Below, one piece after another: positions 27,690-36,202 of a DNA stretch of 64,000 bases. Position numbers and translations under genes: made by a program. The notes beneath the pieces were generated by a model that did no database searches, had not been told where the DNA came from, and saw nothing but the letters and a program-made list of their open reading frames with translations. Source of the stretch: JANQPX01 sp965222015 (GTDB lineage: Bacteria; Pseudomonadota; Alphaproteobacteria; Geminicoccales; Geminicoccaceae); the NCBI GenBank assembly GCA_965222015.1, contig CBDCTL010000024.1:682001-746000 (forward strand). Reading direction: 5' to 3'. Within the stretch, counting starts at the first letter, position 1; the number at the start of each line of letters is the position of its first letter.

Positions 27690-28082
27690 TCAGAATACCG
27701 TGCAGAGAATTTCACCGCCGACATGCGCCTCACGCGCTTCGGCGTCCGACATCACGCCACGCGGCGTCGACAGGATCGCGATGCCGAGACCGTTGTAGAT
27801 CCGCGGCAGATCCTTGACCCCCGAATAGACCCGGCGGCCGGGCTTGGACACGCGACGGAGCTCTTTGATGACCGGCTCGCCATTATGGTATTTGAGCTCG
27901 ATCGAGAGTTCCTGGTGGCCTTCGTCGCTCTGCGAGAAGCCGCGGATATAGCCCTCGCGCTTCAGCACCTCAAGCACGTTCCTCCGAAGCCTCGAAGCCG
28001 GACTCGCGATGGCGTTCTTGTGCGCCGACTGGCCATTGCGGATCCGAGTCAGCATATCGCCCAATGGATCGCTCAACGACAT
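27690..28082 (-). CDS. rpsH: 30S ribosomal protein S8
   Basis: Primary 16S rRNA-binding protein of the central domain; in E. coli it is the translational repressor of the spc operon. The 130-residue product starts MSLSDPLGDMLTRIRNGQ and has the RNA-binding block GLGIAILSTPRGVMSDAEAR. It follows rpsN by 30 bp. Whether S8 autoregulation operates here cannot be read from the sequence. Confidence 0.97.
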   Translation of the reverse strand: MSLSDPLGDMLTRIRNGQSAHKNAIASPASRLRRNVLEVLKREGYIRGFSQSDEGHQELSIELKYHNGEPVIKELRRVSKPGRRVYSGVKDLPRIYNGLGIAILSTPRGVMSDAEAREAHVGGEILCTVF

Positions 28083-28112
28083 GGCGTCCTCTCCTTCAAT
28101 ACCTGACCTGCG

Positions 28113-28418
28113 CTACCAGCTGGACTTGACCAGGCCGGGAATCTGACCGATCGAGCCGAGCTCGCGAACCGCGATCCGGGACAGACCGAATTTGCGATGA
28201 TAGCCGCGCGGACGACCGGTGAGATTGCAGCGGTTGCGCAGCCGCACCCTGGCACTGTTACGCGGCAGGGCGGCAAGCTTCAGCGTCGCCTCGAAGCGCT
28301 CCTCCGGATCGGCGTCGCGATCCCTGACGATGGCGCGCAGCTCCGCCCGCTTGGCGGCGTACTTGTCCACCATCTTCCGGCGGTTCTTGTTCTTCTCGAC
28401 GGCGCTCTTCTTGGCCAT
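28113..28418 (-). CDS. rpsN: 30S ribosomal protein S14
   Basis: A 101-residue, zinc-free (long) S14, starting MAKKSAVEKNKNRRKMV and containing NRCNLTGRPRGYHRKFGLSR, without the CxxC pairs of the short zinc-binding form. It assembles late into the 30S head. The C-terminus GQIPGLVKSSW is the family ending. Confidence 0.97.
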   Translation of the reverse strand: MAKKSAVEKNKNRRKMVDKYAAKRAELRAIVRDRDADPEERFEATLKLAALPRNSARVRLRNRCNLTGRPRGYHRKFGLSRIAVRELGSIGQIPGLVKSSW

Positions 28419-28433
28419 CCAAATGTCTCCTCT

Positions 28434-28973
28434 TCAAGCCGCAAACGGCATACGGAACTGCTCCAGCAAGGCCTTGGCCTCGTCGTCATTGGCAGCCGTG
28501 GTGCAGATGATGACGTCCATGCCGCGGATCTCGTCGACGTCGTCATAGTTGATCTCGGGAAAGACGATCTGCTCCTTCAGGCCCATGGCGTAGTTGCCGC
28601 GGCCATCGAAGCTCTTCGCCGGAACACCGCGAAAATCACGAACCCGCGGCAGCGCGATGGTGATCAGGCGGTCCAAAAACTCGTACATGCGCTTGCCACG
28701 CAGCGTGACCTTGCAGCCGATCGCCATGCCTTCGCGCAACTTGAAGTTAGCGACCGACTTCCTGGCCTTGCAGACGTAGGGCTTCTGACCTGCGATCAGA
28801 GTCATCTCCTGGATGGCCTGCTGCAGCTTCTTGCTGTCCTGCACCGCCTTGCCGACCGCCATGTTCAGGACGATCTTCTCGATCTTCGGGATCTGCATCG
28901 GGTTCTTGTACCCGAACTTCTCCTGCAGCTTGCCGCGGATCTCGTCTTTGTACTGGTCCATCAAGCGCGCCAT
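28434..28973 (-). CDS. rplE: 50S ribosomal protein L5
   Basis: L5 joins 5S rRNA to the large subunit and touches the P-site tRNA. The 179-residue form from the ATG at 28973 (MARLMDQYKDEIRGKL) matches family length; the frame is open further upstream but that part overlaps rplX. Conserved blocks are FGYKNPMQIPKIEKIVLNM and RDFRGVPAKSFDGRGNYAMG. Confidence 0.97.
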   Translation of the reverse strand: MARLMDQYKDEIRGKLQEKFGYKNPMQIPKIEKIVLNMAVGKAVQDSKKLQQAIQEMTLIAGQKPYVCKARKSVANFKLREGMAIGCKVTLRGKRMYEFLDRLITIALPRVRDFRGVPAKSFDGRGNYAMGLKEQIVFPEINYDDVDEIRGMDVIICTTAANDDEAKALLEQFRMPFAA

Positions 28974-28983
28974 GATCCGTCTC

Positions 28984-29307
28984 CTAGCGATCGATGACTT
29001 CGCCGGAGCGCTTGGCGAAGCGCACCTTGCGGCCGTCGTCGAGAGTCTTGTAGCCGACGCGCGTAGCCTCGGACGTCTTGGGGTCGATATGGGCGACGTT
29101 CGACACGTGGATCGTCGCTTCCTTGTCGACGATGCCACCCGGATGCTGGGCGGACGGCCGGGTGTGCCGGCGCACCATGTTCACGCCCTGCACGATCAGA
29201 CGGTCGTCCTTCCGGTGCACGCGCAGCACCTCGCCGCGCCTGCCCTTGTCCCGGCCGGCGGTGACCACCACCTGGTCGCCCTTCTTGATCTTCAGCTTCT
29301 TAGCCAT
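28984..29307 (-). CDS. rplX: 50S ribosomal protein L24
   Basis: An assembly-initiating protein at the polypeptide exit with a KOW motif: KIKKGDQVVVTAGRDKGRRG at residues 5-24. Length is 107 residues. The conserved GVNMVRRHTRPSAQHPGGIV follows. It sits 10 bp upstream of rplE. Confidence 0.97.
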   Translation of the reverse strand: MAKKLKIKKGDQVVVTAGRDKGRRGEVLRVHRKDDRLIVQGVNMVRRHTRPSAQHPGGIVDKEATIHVSNVAHIDPKTSEATRVGYKTLDDGRKVRFAKRSGEVIDR

Positions 29308-29344
29308 GTCGGCGTCTCTTCAATCCTATGGTCGAACGGCAGGC

Positions 29345-29713
29345 TCAGAGCACTTCCGGCGCCAGCGAGATGATCTTCATGAACCGCTTGGCGCGCAGCT
29401 CTCTCGTCACCGGGCCGAAGATGCGGGTGCCGATCGGCTCGCCCGTGTTGCTGATCAGAACGGCGGCGTTGCGATCGAAGCGAATGGCGCTGCCGTCCTG
29501 ACGATGGATCTCCTTGGCCGTGCGCACGATCACCGCCTTGTGCACGTCGCCCTTCTTCACCTTGCCCCGCGGGATCGCTTCCTTCACGGCCACCACGATG
29601 ATGTCGCCGACCGATGCCCAGCGACGCCTGGAGCCGCCGAGCACGCGGATGCACTGGACGCGACGGGCGCCCGAATTGTCCGCGACGTCGAGATTGGTTT
29701 CTGACTGAATCAT
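29345..29713 (-). CDS. rplN: 50S ribosomal protein L14
   Basis: L14 forms part of intersubunit bridges and the factor-binding area. The 122-residue protein starts MIQSETNLDVADNSGARRVQ and contains FDRNAAVLISNTGEPIGTRI and FGPVTRELRAKRFMKI. First gene of the spc-type block, 31 bp after rpsQ; I see no separate promoter. Confidence 0.97.
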   Translation of the reverse strand: MIQSETNLDVADNSGARRVQCIRVLGGSRRRWASVGDIIVVAVKEAIPRGKVKKGDVHKAVIVRTAKEIHRQDGSAIRFDRNAAVLISNTGEPIGTRIFGPVTRELRAKRFMKIISLAPEVL

Positions 29714-29744
29714 GGCTGCCGCCCTCTACCCAACTGTGCTCGCC

Positions 29745-29987
29745 TCAGGAGGCGGACTCCTCCAGAACGACTTCCCAGCACTTGTTCTTGGAAATCGGCC
29801 GGCACTCGCGGATCCTGACCGTGTCCCCGGCCTTGTACCGGTTCCCCTCGTCATGCGCCGCGTACTTCTTCGACCGGTTGATATACTTCTTGTAGAGCGG
29901 GTGCATGACCCGGCGGTTCACACTGACCACCACCGTCTTGTCCTGCTTGTCGCTCACCACAGTTCCCTGCAAAACGCGCCTTGGCAC
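29745..29987 (-). CDS. rpsQ: 30S ribosomal protein S17
   Basis: An 80-residue primary binder of 16S rRNA with an OB-fold. It begins MPRRVLQGTVVSDKQDKTVV and contains RVMHPLYKKYINRSKKYAAH and ECRPISKNKCWEV. It follows rpmC by 12 bp as in the standard S10 cluster. Confidence 0.97.
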   Translation of the reverse strand: MPRRVLQGTVVSDKQDKTVVVSVNRRVMHPLYKKYINRSKKYAAHDEGNRYKAGDTVRIRECRPISKNKCWEVVLEESAS

Positions 29988-29999
29988 GGCCTCTACTCC

Positions 30000-30206
30000 T
30001 TAGCTCGCACTGGCCTGGGTCGGCGTCGCTGCCCCGAGGATCGTCTTGATCCTGGCGATGTCACGCCTGACCTCGCGCACCCGCGCCGTGTTTTCGAGCT
30101 GCCCGGTCGCCTTCTGAAAGCGCAGATTGAACTGCTCCTTCTTCAGGTCCAAAAGCTGCTCCTTCAACTGATCCGGGGTCTTGCCCCTCAATTCTTCGGC
30201 CTTCAT
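30000..30206 (-). CDS. rpmC: 50S ribosomal protein L29
   Basis: A 68-residue helical hairpin at the tunnel exit, near the docking site for trigger factor and SRP. Start at the ATG at 30206 (MKAEELRGKTPDQLKEQLLD); it overlaps the rplP stop by 4 bp. The core FNLRFQKATGQLENTARVRE is conserved. Confidence 0.96.
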   Translation of the reverse strand: MKAEELRGKTPDQLKEQLLDLKKEQFNLRFQKATGQLENTARVREVRRDIARIKTILGAATPTQASAS

Positions 30207-30631
30207 GTCTGCGCCTCTCCGCCACCTGGACGGGTGATGAACCGCGTCCTGACCGGCAGCTTGGCGGCGCCGCGCCGGATCGCCTCTTCGGCGAGACCGG
30301 CAGGAACGCCGTCGATCTCGAACATCACGCGCCCCGCCTTGACCGGCGCCACCCAGTATTCCACCGAGCCCTTGCCCTTGCCCATGCGCACCTCGGCCGG
30401 CTTCTTCGACACCGGCTGGTCCGGGAAGATCCGGATCCACACGCGCCCGGCCCTCTTCAGGTGCCTGGTGATCGCACGCCTGGCCGCCTCGATCTGGCGG
30501 GCAGTGATGCGGGCATTGGTGGTCGCCTTCATGCCGAAGGCGCCGAAGTTCAGGGCGGCGCCGCCTTTGGTGACGCCGTCATTGCGCCCCTTGTGGCGCT
30601 TTCTGAACTTGGTTCGTTTCGGCTGCATCAT
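30203..30631 (-). CDS. rplP: 50S ribosomal protein L16
   Basis: L16 positions A-site tRNA near the peptidyl-transferase centre. The 142-residue protein begins MMQPKRTKFRKRHKGRNDG and contains RKPAEVRMGKGKGSVEYWVA in the form KKPAEVRMGKGKGSVEYWV. A Met-Met start leaves two possible initiators 3 bases apart. Coupled to rpmC. Confidence 0.97.
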   Translation of the reverse strand: MMQPKRTKFRKRHKGRNDGVTKGGAALNFGAFGMKATTNARITARQIEAARRAITRHLKRAGRVWIRIFPDQPVSKKPAEVRMGKGKGSVEYWVAPVKAGRVMFEIDGVPAGLAEEAIRRGAAKLPVRTRFITRPGGGEAQT

Positions 30632-30644
30632 GGCTCAGAACTCC

Positions 30645-31328
30645 TCAATTGCCGCGCATCGCCGACGGGTCGGCGGCGCGCTTGTCCTGGGCCATCGGAT
30701 CGTGCTCCATGATCTCGCCCTTGAAGATCCAGACCTTGACGCCGTTGGTGCCGTAGGGCGTGAACGCGGTCGCACGGCCGAAATCGACATCGGCGCGCAG
30801 CGTGTGCAGCGGCACCCGGCCTTCGCGATAGGTTTCTCCGCGCGCGATCTCTGCGCCGCCGAGCCGGCCGGTGCAGTGCACGCGAATGCCGAGCGCGCCC
30901 AGACGCATGGCGGACTGCATCGCCCGCTTCATCGCCCGGCGGAAGGTCACCCGACGCTCCAGTTGCTGCGCGATGTTCTCGGCGACCAGCTTGGCGTCCA
31001 GCTCCGGCTTCCTGATCTCGACGATGTTCAGGTGAACGTCACCGGTGGTCATCTTGGCCAGCTCCTTTCGGAGATTCTCGATCTCCTGGCCCTTCTTGCC
31101 GATGACCACGCCCGGACGTGCGGTGTGGATGCTGATCCGCGCCTTCTTCGCCGGCCGCTCGATCACCACCTTGGAGAGCCCGGCCTGCTTCAGACGCTTT
31201 TGCAGATATTCCCGGATTTTCAGGTCTTCGGCGAGAAGATCGGCATACTGTCCATCCGCGAACCAGCGGCTGTCCCAGGTCCGGTTGATGCCGAGCCTGA
31301 GCCCGATCGGATTGACTTTCTGACCCAT
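30645..31328 (-). CDS. rpsC: 30S ribosomal protein S3
   Basis: S3 shapes the mRNA entry channel. The 227-residue protein starts MGQKVNPIGLRLGINRTWDS; the KH domain holds TARPGVVIGKKGQEIENLR, and the C-domain has RAMKRAMQSAMRLGALGIRV. The start shares one base with the rplV stop. Confidence 0.97.
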   Translation of the reverse strand: MGQKVNPIGLRLGINRTWDSRWFADGQYADLLAEDLKIREYLQKRLKQAGLSKVVIERPAKKARISIHTARPGVVIGKKGQEIENLRKELAKMTTGDVHLNIVEIRKPELDAKLVAENIAQQLERRVTFRRAMKRAMQSAMRLGALGIRVHCTGRLGGAEIARGETYREGRVPLHTLRADVDFGRATAFTPYGTNGVKVWIFKGEIMEHDPMAQDKRAADPSAMRGN

Positions 31329-31711
31329 CAGGCCGCCTCCTCTTCTCGCTCTTCGACCACGATCCGGATGCGCGAGAACGGCTTCTCGATCCGGCCGGCG
31401 CGACCGCGCGCGCGGGGCTTGAAACGCTTCATCACGAGGGACTTGCCGACGCTCGCCTCGGCCACCACCAGGCTGTCGACGTCGAGATCGTGATTGTTTT
31501 CCGCATTGGCGACCGCGGACATCAGCACCTTCCTGACGTCGCGGGCAATCGCCTTGTTCGAGAACTGAAGCTGGTTCAGCGCGTCCTCGGCCTTCATGCC
31601 GCGGATCATCTCCGCCACCAGGTTGAGCTTCTGCGGGCTGATCCGCAAAAGGCGCGCCATCGCCATGGCCTGGTTGTCGGCAAGCGCGCGTTCTCGTTTT
31701 TCCTTACCCAT
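31328..31711 (-). CDS. rplV: 50S ribosomal protein L22
   Basis: L22 lines the exit tunnel; its beta-hairpin is the macrolide-sensitive loop. The 127-residue protein has LLRISPQKLNLVAEMIRGM, AVANAENNHDLDVDSLVVAE and the hairpin tip FKPRARGRAGRIEKP, with no duplication in the loop. It lies 25 bp after rpsS. Confidence 0.97.
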   Translation of the reverse strand: MGKEKRERALADNQAMAMARLLRISPQKLNLVAEMIRGMKAEDALNQLQFSNKAIARDVRKVLMSAVANAENNHDLDVDSLVVAEASVGKSLVMKRFKPRARGRAGRIEKPFSRIRIVVEEREEEAA

Positions 31712-31736
31712 CTCGGAACGATCCTTCCTTCACGGC

Positions 31737-32015
31737 TCAGCGACGCTTGGCCTTCTTGTCGGCGCCATGCCCGTAATAGGTGCGGGTCGGCGAAAACTCG
31801 CCGAGCTTGTGGCCGACCATGTTTTCGGTGACGTAGACCGGCAGAAACTTCTGACCGTTGTAGACGGCGAAGGTGAGGCCGACGAACTCCGGCACGATGG
31901 TCGAGCGCCTGGACCAGGTCTTGATGATCTCGTTCCTGGACGAGGCTCTCGCCTTCTCCGCCTTGTCGTACAGATAGCCGTCGACGAAAGGCCCTTTCCA
32001 AACCGAGCGCGACAT
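31737..32015 (-). CDS. rpsS: 30S ribosomal protein S19
   Basis: A 92-residue head protein that pairs with S13. It begins MSRSVWKGPFVDGYL and contains WSRRSTIVPEFVGLTFAVYN and VGHKLGEFSPTRTYYGHG. Four bases follow the rplB stop. Confidence 0.97.
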   Translation of the reverse strand: MSRSVWKGPFVDGYLYDKAEKARASSRNEIIKTWSRRSTIVPEFVGLTFAVYNGQKFLPVYVTENMVGHKLGEFSPTRTYYGHGADKKAKRR

Positions 32016-32019
32016 CGGC

Positions 32020-32865
32020 TCAGCCTCCTCTCTTCTTTGCCTTGTGGCGTGAGCGGATGATCAGATGATCGCTCTTCTTGTTCCGGCGGGTGCGCGCACC
32101 CTTGGTCGGCTTGCCCCAGGGCGTGACCGGATGACGGCCGCCGGAGGTGCGGCCCTCGCCGCCGCCATGGGGATGATCGACTGGGTTCATCGCGACACCG
32201 CGAACCACGCCCTTGCGTCCGAGCCAGCGCTTGCGGCCCGCCTTGCCGAGATTGATGTTCTGATGATCGGCGTTCGAGACCGCACCCATGGACGCCATGC
32301 ATTCCTGGCGAACGCGGCGGATCTCGCCCGACGACAGTCGGATCTGCGCATAGTCGCCGTCCCGGCCGACCAGCTGCGCGTAATTACCGGCGGAGCGTGC
32401 GATCTGACCGCCCTTGCCCGCCTTCAGCTCGACATTGTGGATGATCGTGCCGATCGGGATGGTCTTGAGCGGTGCGGCATTGCCCGGCTTCACGTCGACC
32501 CGCTCGTCCGCGATCACGCGATCGCCGGCCTTCAGCCGCTGGGGGGCGAGGATATAGGCCTGGTCACCATCCTCATAGGTGATCAGCGCGATGAACGCCG
32601 TGCGGTTCGGATCATATTCCAGCCGCTCGACCTTGCCGGGCACGCCGAACTTGCCATTGCGCTTGAAATCGATGATCCGATAGCTGCGCTTGTGGCCGCC
32701 GCCGCGATGCCAGACCGTGATCCGGCCGGTGTTGTTGCGCCCGCCCTTCTTGGAGAGCCCCTCGGTCAGCTTCTTGACCGGCTTGCCCTTCCAGAGCTCG
32801 GACCGGTCGACGATGACCAGCTCGCGGAGCGAAGGCGTCGCTGGCTTGAAGGTTTTGAGTGCCAT
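32020..32865 (-). CDS. rplB: 50S ribosomal protein L2
   Basis: L2 is needed for subunit association and peptidyl transfer. The 281-residue protein has KKGGRNNTGRITVWHRGGGH near residues 39-58 and the functionally important GVAMNPVDHPHGGGEGRTSG, with the essential histidine, near residue 230. It follows rplW by 10 bp. Confidence 0.98.
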   Translation of the reverse strand: MALKTFKPATPSLRELVIVDRSELWKGKPVKKLTEGLSKKGGRNNTGRITVWHRGGGHKRSYRIIDFKRNGKFGVPGKVERLEYDPNRTAFIALITYEDGDQAYILAPQRLKAGDRVIADERVDVKPGNAAPLKTIPIGTIIHNVELKAGKGGQIARSAGNYAQLVGRDGDYAQIRLSSGEIRRVRQECMASMGAVSNADHQNINLGKAGRKRWLGRKGVVRGVAMNPVDHPHGGGEGRTSGGRHPVTPWGKPTKGARTRRNKKSDHLIIRSRHKAKKRGG

Positions 32866-32875
32866 GATCCCTGCC

Positions 32876-33169
32876 TCAGATGCCCGTGGTCACGTCGATC
32901 ATCTGGCCCTCTTCCAGGGTGACGATCGCTTTCTTGACGTCGCTGCGCTTGCCGAGACGGCCGCGAAAGCGCTTGACCTTGCCCTTCTGATTGAGGGTGT
33001 TGACCGCCTTCACCTTGACGTCGAACAGCGCTTCGATCGCCTGCTTGATCTCGGGCTTGGTCGAATCCTTGGCGACCTTGAAGGTCACCTGACTGTGCTC
33101 GCCGCCCATGGTCGACTTCTCGGTGATCACCGGCGCAAGGATGATGCTGTACATGCGTTCCTTGTTCAT
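32876..33169 (-). CDS. rplW: 50S ribosomal protein L23
   Basis: L23 at the tunnel exit is the main trigger-factor and SRP dock. Length 97 residues; VITEKSTMGGEHSQVTFKVA and FDVKVKAVNTLNQKGKVKRF are conserved. The start overlaps the rplD stop by 4 bp. Confidence 0.97.
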   Translation of the reverse strand: MNKERMYSIILAPVITEKSTMGGEHSQVTFKVAKDSTKPEIKQAIEALFDVKVKAVNTLNQKGKVKRFRGRLGKRSDVKKAIVTLEEGQMIDVTTGI

Positions 33170-33786
33170 GCCAGACGCTCCTCGAGATCTTTGATCGCCG
33201 ACTTGGTCAGCACCAGCGTATCGCCGTGCAGGATGTCGTAGACATTGGCGCCGATCGACGGCAGCACCTTCAGCCCCACCAGATTGCGCGCGGCGAGCTG
33301 GAAATTGCCGTCGATCTCACCGCCGGCAATCAGCGTGGTGCGGCCCCAACCGTGCTTCTTCAGGCTTTCCGCGAGCTGCTTGGTCTTGGGCTCGCCGAGC
33401 ACGGCCTCGTCCAACACCACCAGCTTGCCCTCCTTGAGCTTCGCCGACAGCGCCGACTTCAGGCCGAGCTTCCTGACCTTCTTCGGCAGGTCGTGGGCGT
33501 AGTCCCTGGGCTTCGGTGCGAACGCACGGCCGCCACCGCGAAACTGCGGGACATCGGCCGAACCGTGACGCGCACGTCCGGTGCCCTTCTGCTTGTACAT
33601 CTTGGCGCCCGTCGCCTTGACCTCGGAACGGGTCTTGGTGCTCTGGGTGCCCTGACGGCGCTTGGCGAGCTGCCACAGCACCACCTGATGCAGAATGTCT
33701 TTCCTAACCGGCTGCTCGAACACCGATGCGACGAGCTCGATCTTGCCGGCGTCCCCCTGGGACAAGGTCGTGACAGCGACCTCCAT
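33166..33786 (-). CDS. rplD: 50S ribosomal protein L4
   Basis: L4 lines the tunnel constriction and, in E. coli, represses the S10 operon. The 206-residue protein has RQGTQSTKTRSEVKATGAKM and the tunnel loop QKGTGRARHGSADVPQFRGG. It follows rplC by 6 bp. The E. coli S10-leader hairpin is not evident upstream of rpsJ. Confidence 0.97.
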   Translation of the reverse strand: MEVAVTTLSQGDAGKIELVASVFEQPVRKDILHQVVLWQLAKRRQGTQSTKTRSEVKATGAKMYKQKGTGRARHGSADVPQFRGGGRAFAPKPRDYAHDLPKKVRKLGLKSALSAKLKEGKLVVLDEAVLGEPKTKQLAESLKKHGWGRTTLIAGGEIDGNFQLAARNLVGLKVLPSIGANVYDILHGDTLVLTKSAIKDLEERLA

Positions 33787-33792
33787 CGATCC

Positions 33793-34584
33793 TTACTCCT
33801 CGCCGCTCTTCTGTTCTGTCTCGCCGCCTTCGGCAGCAACCTCGGCCTGATGGGCCGCTTCGTCCACCGCCGTGCCCTCGACCTCGCCCTCGCCGACGAT
33901 CTGAGTCTGCGTGGCGACGGTGCCGGCCGGGAACGGCGCTTCGGTCGGCAAAGCCTTCTTCACGGCATCGGCGACCTTGACCCAGCCGCCCTTGGCGCCG
34001 GGAATGCCGCCCTTGATCAGGAGCAGGCCTCGATCCGGATCGACGCCCATGACCAGAAGGTTCTGCGCAGTCCGGGTGCGCGCACCCATGTGGCCTGCCA
34101 TCTTCTTGCCCTTGAACACCTTGCCCGGGTCCTGACACTGGCCCGTGGAACCATGGGAGCGGTGCGAGATCGACACGCCGTGGGAGGCGCGCAAGCCGGA
34201 GAAGCCGTGACGCTTCATGCCGCCGGCGAAGCCCTTGCCGATCGAGGTGCCGGAGACGTCGACATACTGGCCGACCACGAAATGGTTGACCGAGAGCTTC
34301 GTGCCCGGCTCCACCACACCGTCCTCGTCGACGCGGAACTCGACGAGTTTCTTCTTCGGCTCGACCTTCGCCTTGGCGAAATGGCCGCGCATCGGCTTTG
34401 AAACCCGCTTGGTCTTCGCCTTGCCGCTGCCGAGCTGCACGGCCGTGTAGCCGTCTTTCCCTGTGCTGCGGTTCGCCGTCACCTCACAGTCATCGACACG
34501 CAGCACCGTCACCGGCACGTGCTCGCCATTCGGCGTGAAGATTCGCGTCATCCCCACTTTTTCGGCCAGAAGCCCGATTCGCAT
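33793..34584 (-). CDS. rplC: 50S ribosomal protein L3 with acidic C-terminal tail
   Basis: L3 initiates 50S assembly and reaches the peptidyl-transferase centre. The body is standard (GMTRIFTPNGEHVPVTVL, RASHGVSISHRSHGSTGQ with the modifiable Gln in GQCQDPGKVFKGKKMAGHMG). At 263 residues it is about 50 longer than E. coli L3; the extra C-terminus is Glu/Ala/Gly-rich (EVEGTAVDEAAHQAEVAAEG). Extended L3 tails are common in alphaproteobacteria, so this is probably clade-typical. Confidence 0.97.
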   Translation of the reverse strand: MRIGLLAEKVGMTRIFTPNGEHVPVTVLRVDDCEVTANRSTGKDGYTAVQLGSGKAKTKRVSKPMRGHFAKAKVEPKKKLVEFRVDEDGVVEPGTKLSVNHFVVGQYVDVSGTSIGKGFAGGMKRHGFSGLRASHGVSISHRSHGSTGQCQDPGKVFKGKKMAGHMGARTRTAQNLLVMGVDPDRGLLLIKGGIPGAKGGWVKVADAVKKALPTEAPFPAGTVATQTQIVGEGEVEGTAVDEAAHQAEVAAEGGETEQKSGEE

Positions 34585-34607
34585 GATTCTTCTCCCGAGC
34601 TTTCAGC

Positions 34608-34916
34608 CTAGACCTTGATCTCGACGTCGACGCCCGCGGCCAGGTCGAGCTTCATCAGCGCGTCCACGGTCTGCGGGGTCGGATCGACGATATCGAGCAT
34701 GCGCTTGTGGGTGCGGATCTCGAACTGCTCACGCGACTTCTTGTCGATATGCGGCGAGCGCAGCACCGTGATCTTCTCCATCCGGGTCGGCAACGGGATC
34801 GGCCCGCGCACCCGCGCACCGGTCCGCTTCGCCGTGCTCACGATTTCCCGCGCGGACTGATCCAGCACGCGATGATCGAACGCCTTGAGGCGGATCCTGA
34901 TATTCTGTGCGTCCAT
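34608..34916 (-). CDS. rpsJ: 30S ribosomal protein S10
   Basis: S10, also NusE, an antitermination partner of NusB. The 102-residue product begins MDAQNIRIRLKAFDHRVLDQ and has GPIPLPTRMEKITVLRSPHI. First gene of the S10 block, 53 bp downstream of tufA with a 7 bp hairpin in the gap. Confidence 0.97.
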   Translation of the reverse strand: MDAQNIRIRLKAFDHRVLDQSAREIVSTAKRTGARVRGPIPLPTRMEKITVLRSPHIDKKSREQFEIRTHKRMLDIVDPTPQTVDALMKLDLAAGVDVEIKV

Positions 34917-34933
34917 GGTCTTTGCTCACCATA

Positions 34934-34956
34934 AGGGCCGCCCGATGGACGGCCCT
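34934..34956 (-). terminator. Hairpin between tufA and rpsJ
   Basis: Arms AGGGCCG and CGGCCCT pair perfectly around a 9-base loop in the 53 bp gap. No U-run follows, so it may be a partial attenuator or processing site between the str and S10 genes rather than a strong terminator. Confidence 0.4.
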
Positions 34957-34969
34957 CTGTCCCTTGAAA

Positions 34970-36163
<1,194 letters not shown>

Positions 36164-36202
36164 CGTCCTTCTCCATTACCCCGGACCCGCTTCAAAGCAG
36201 GT

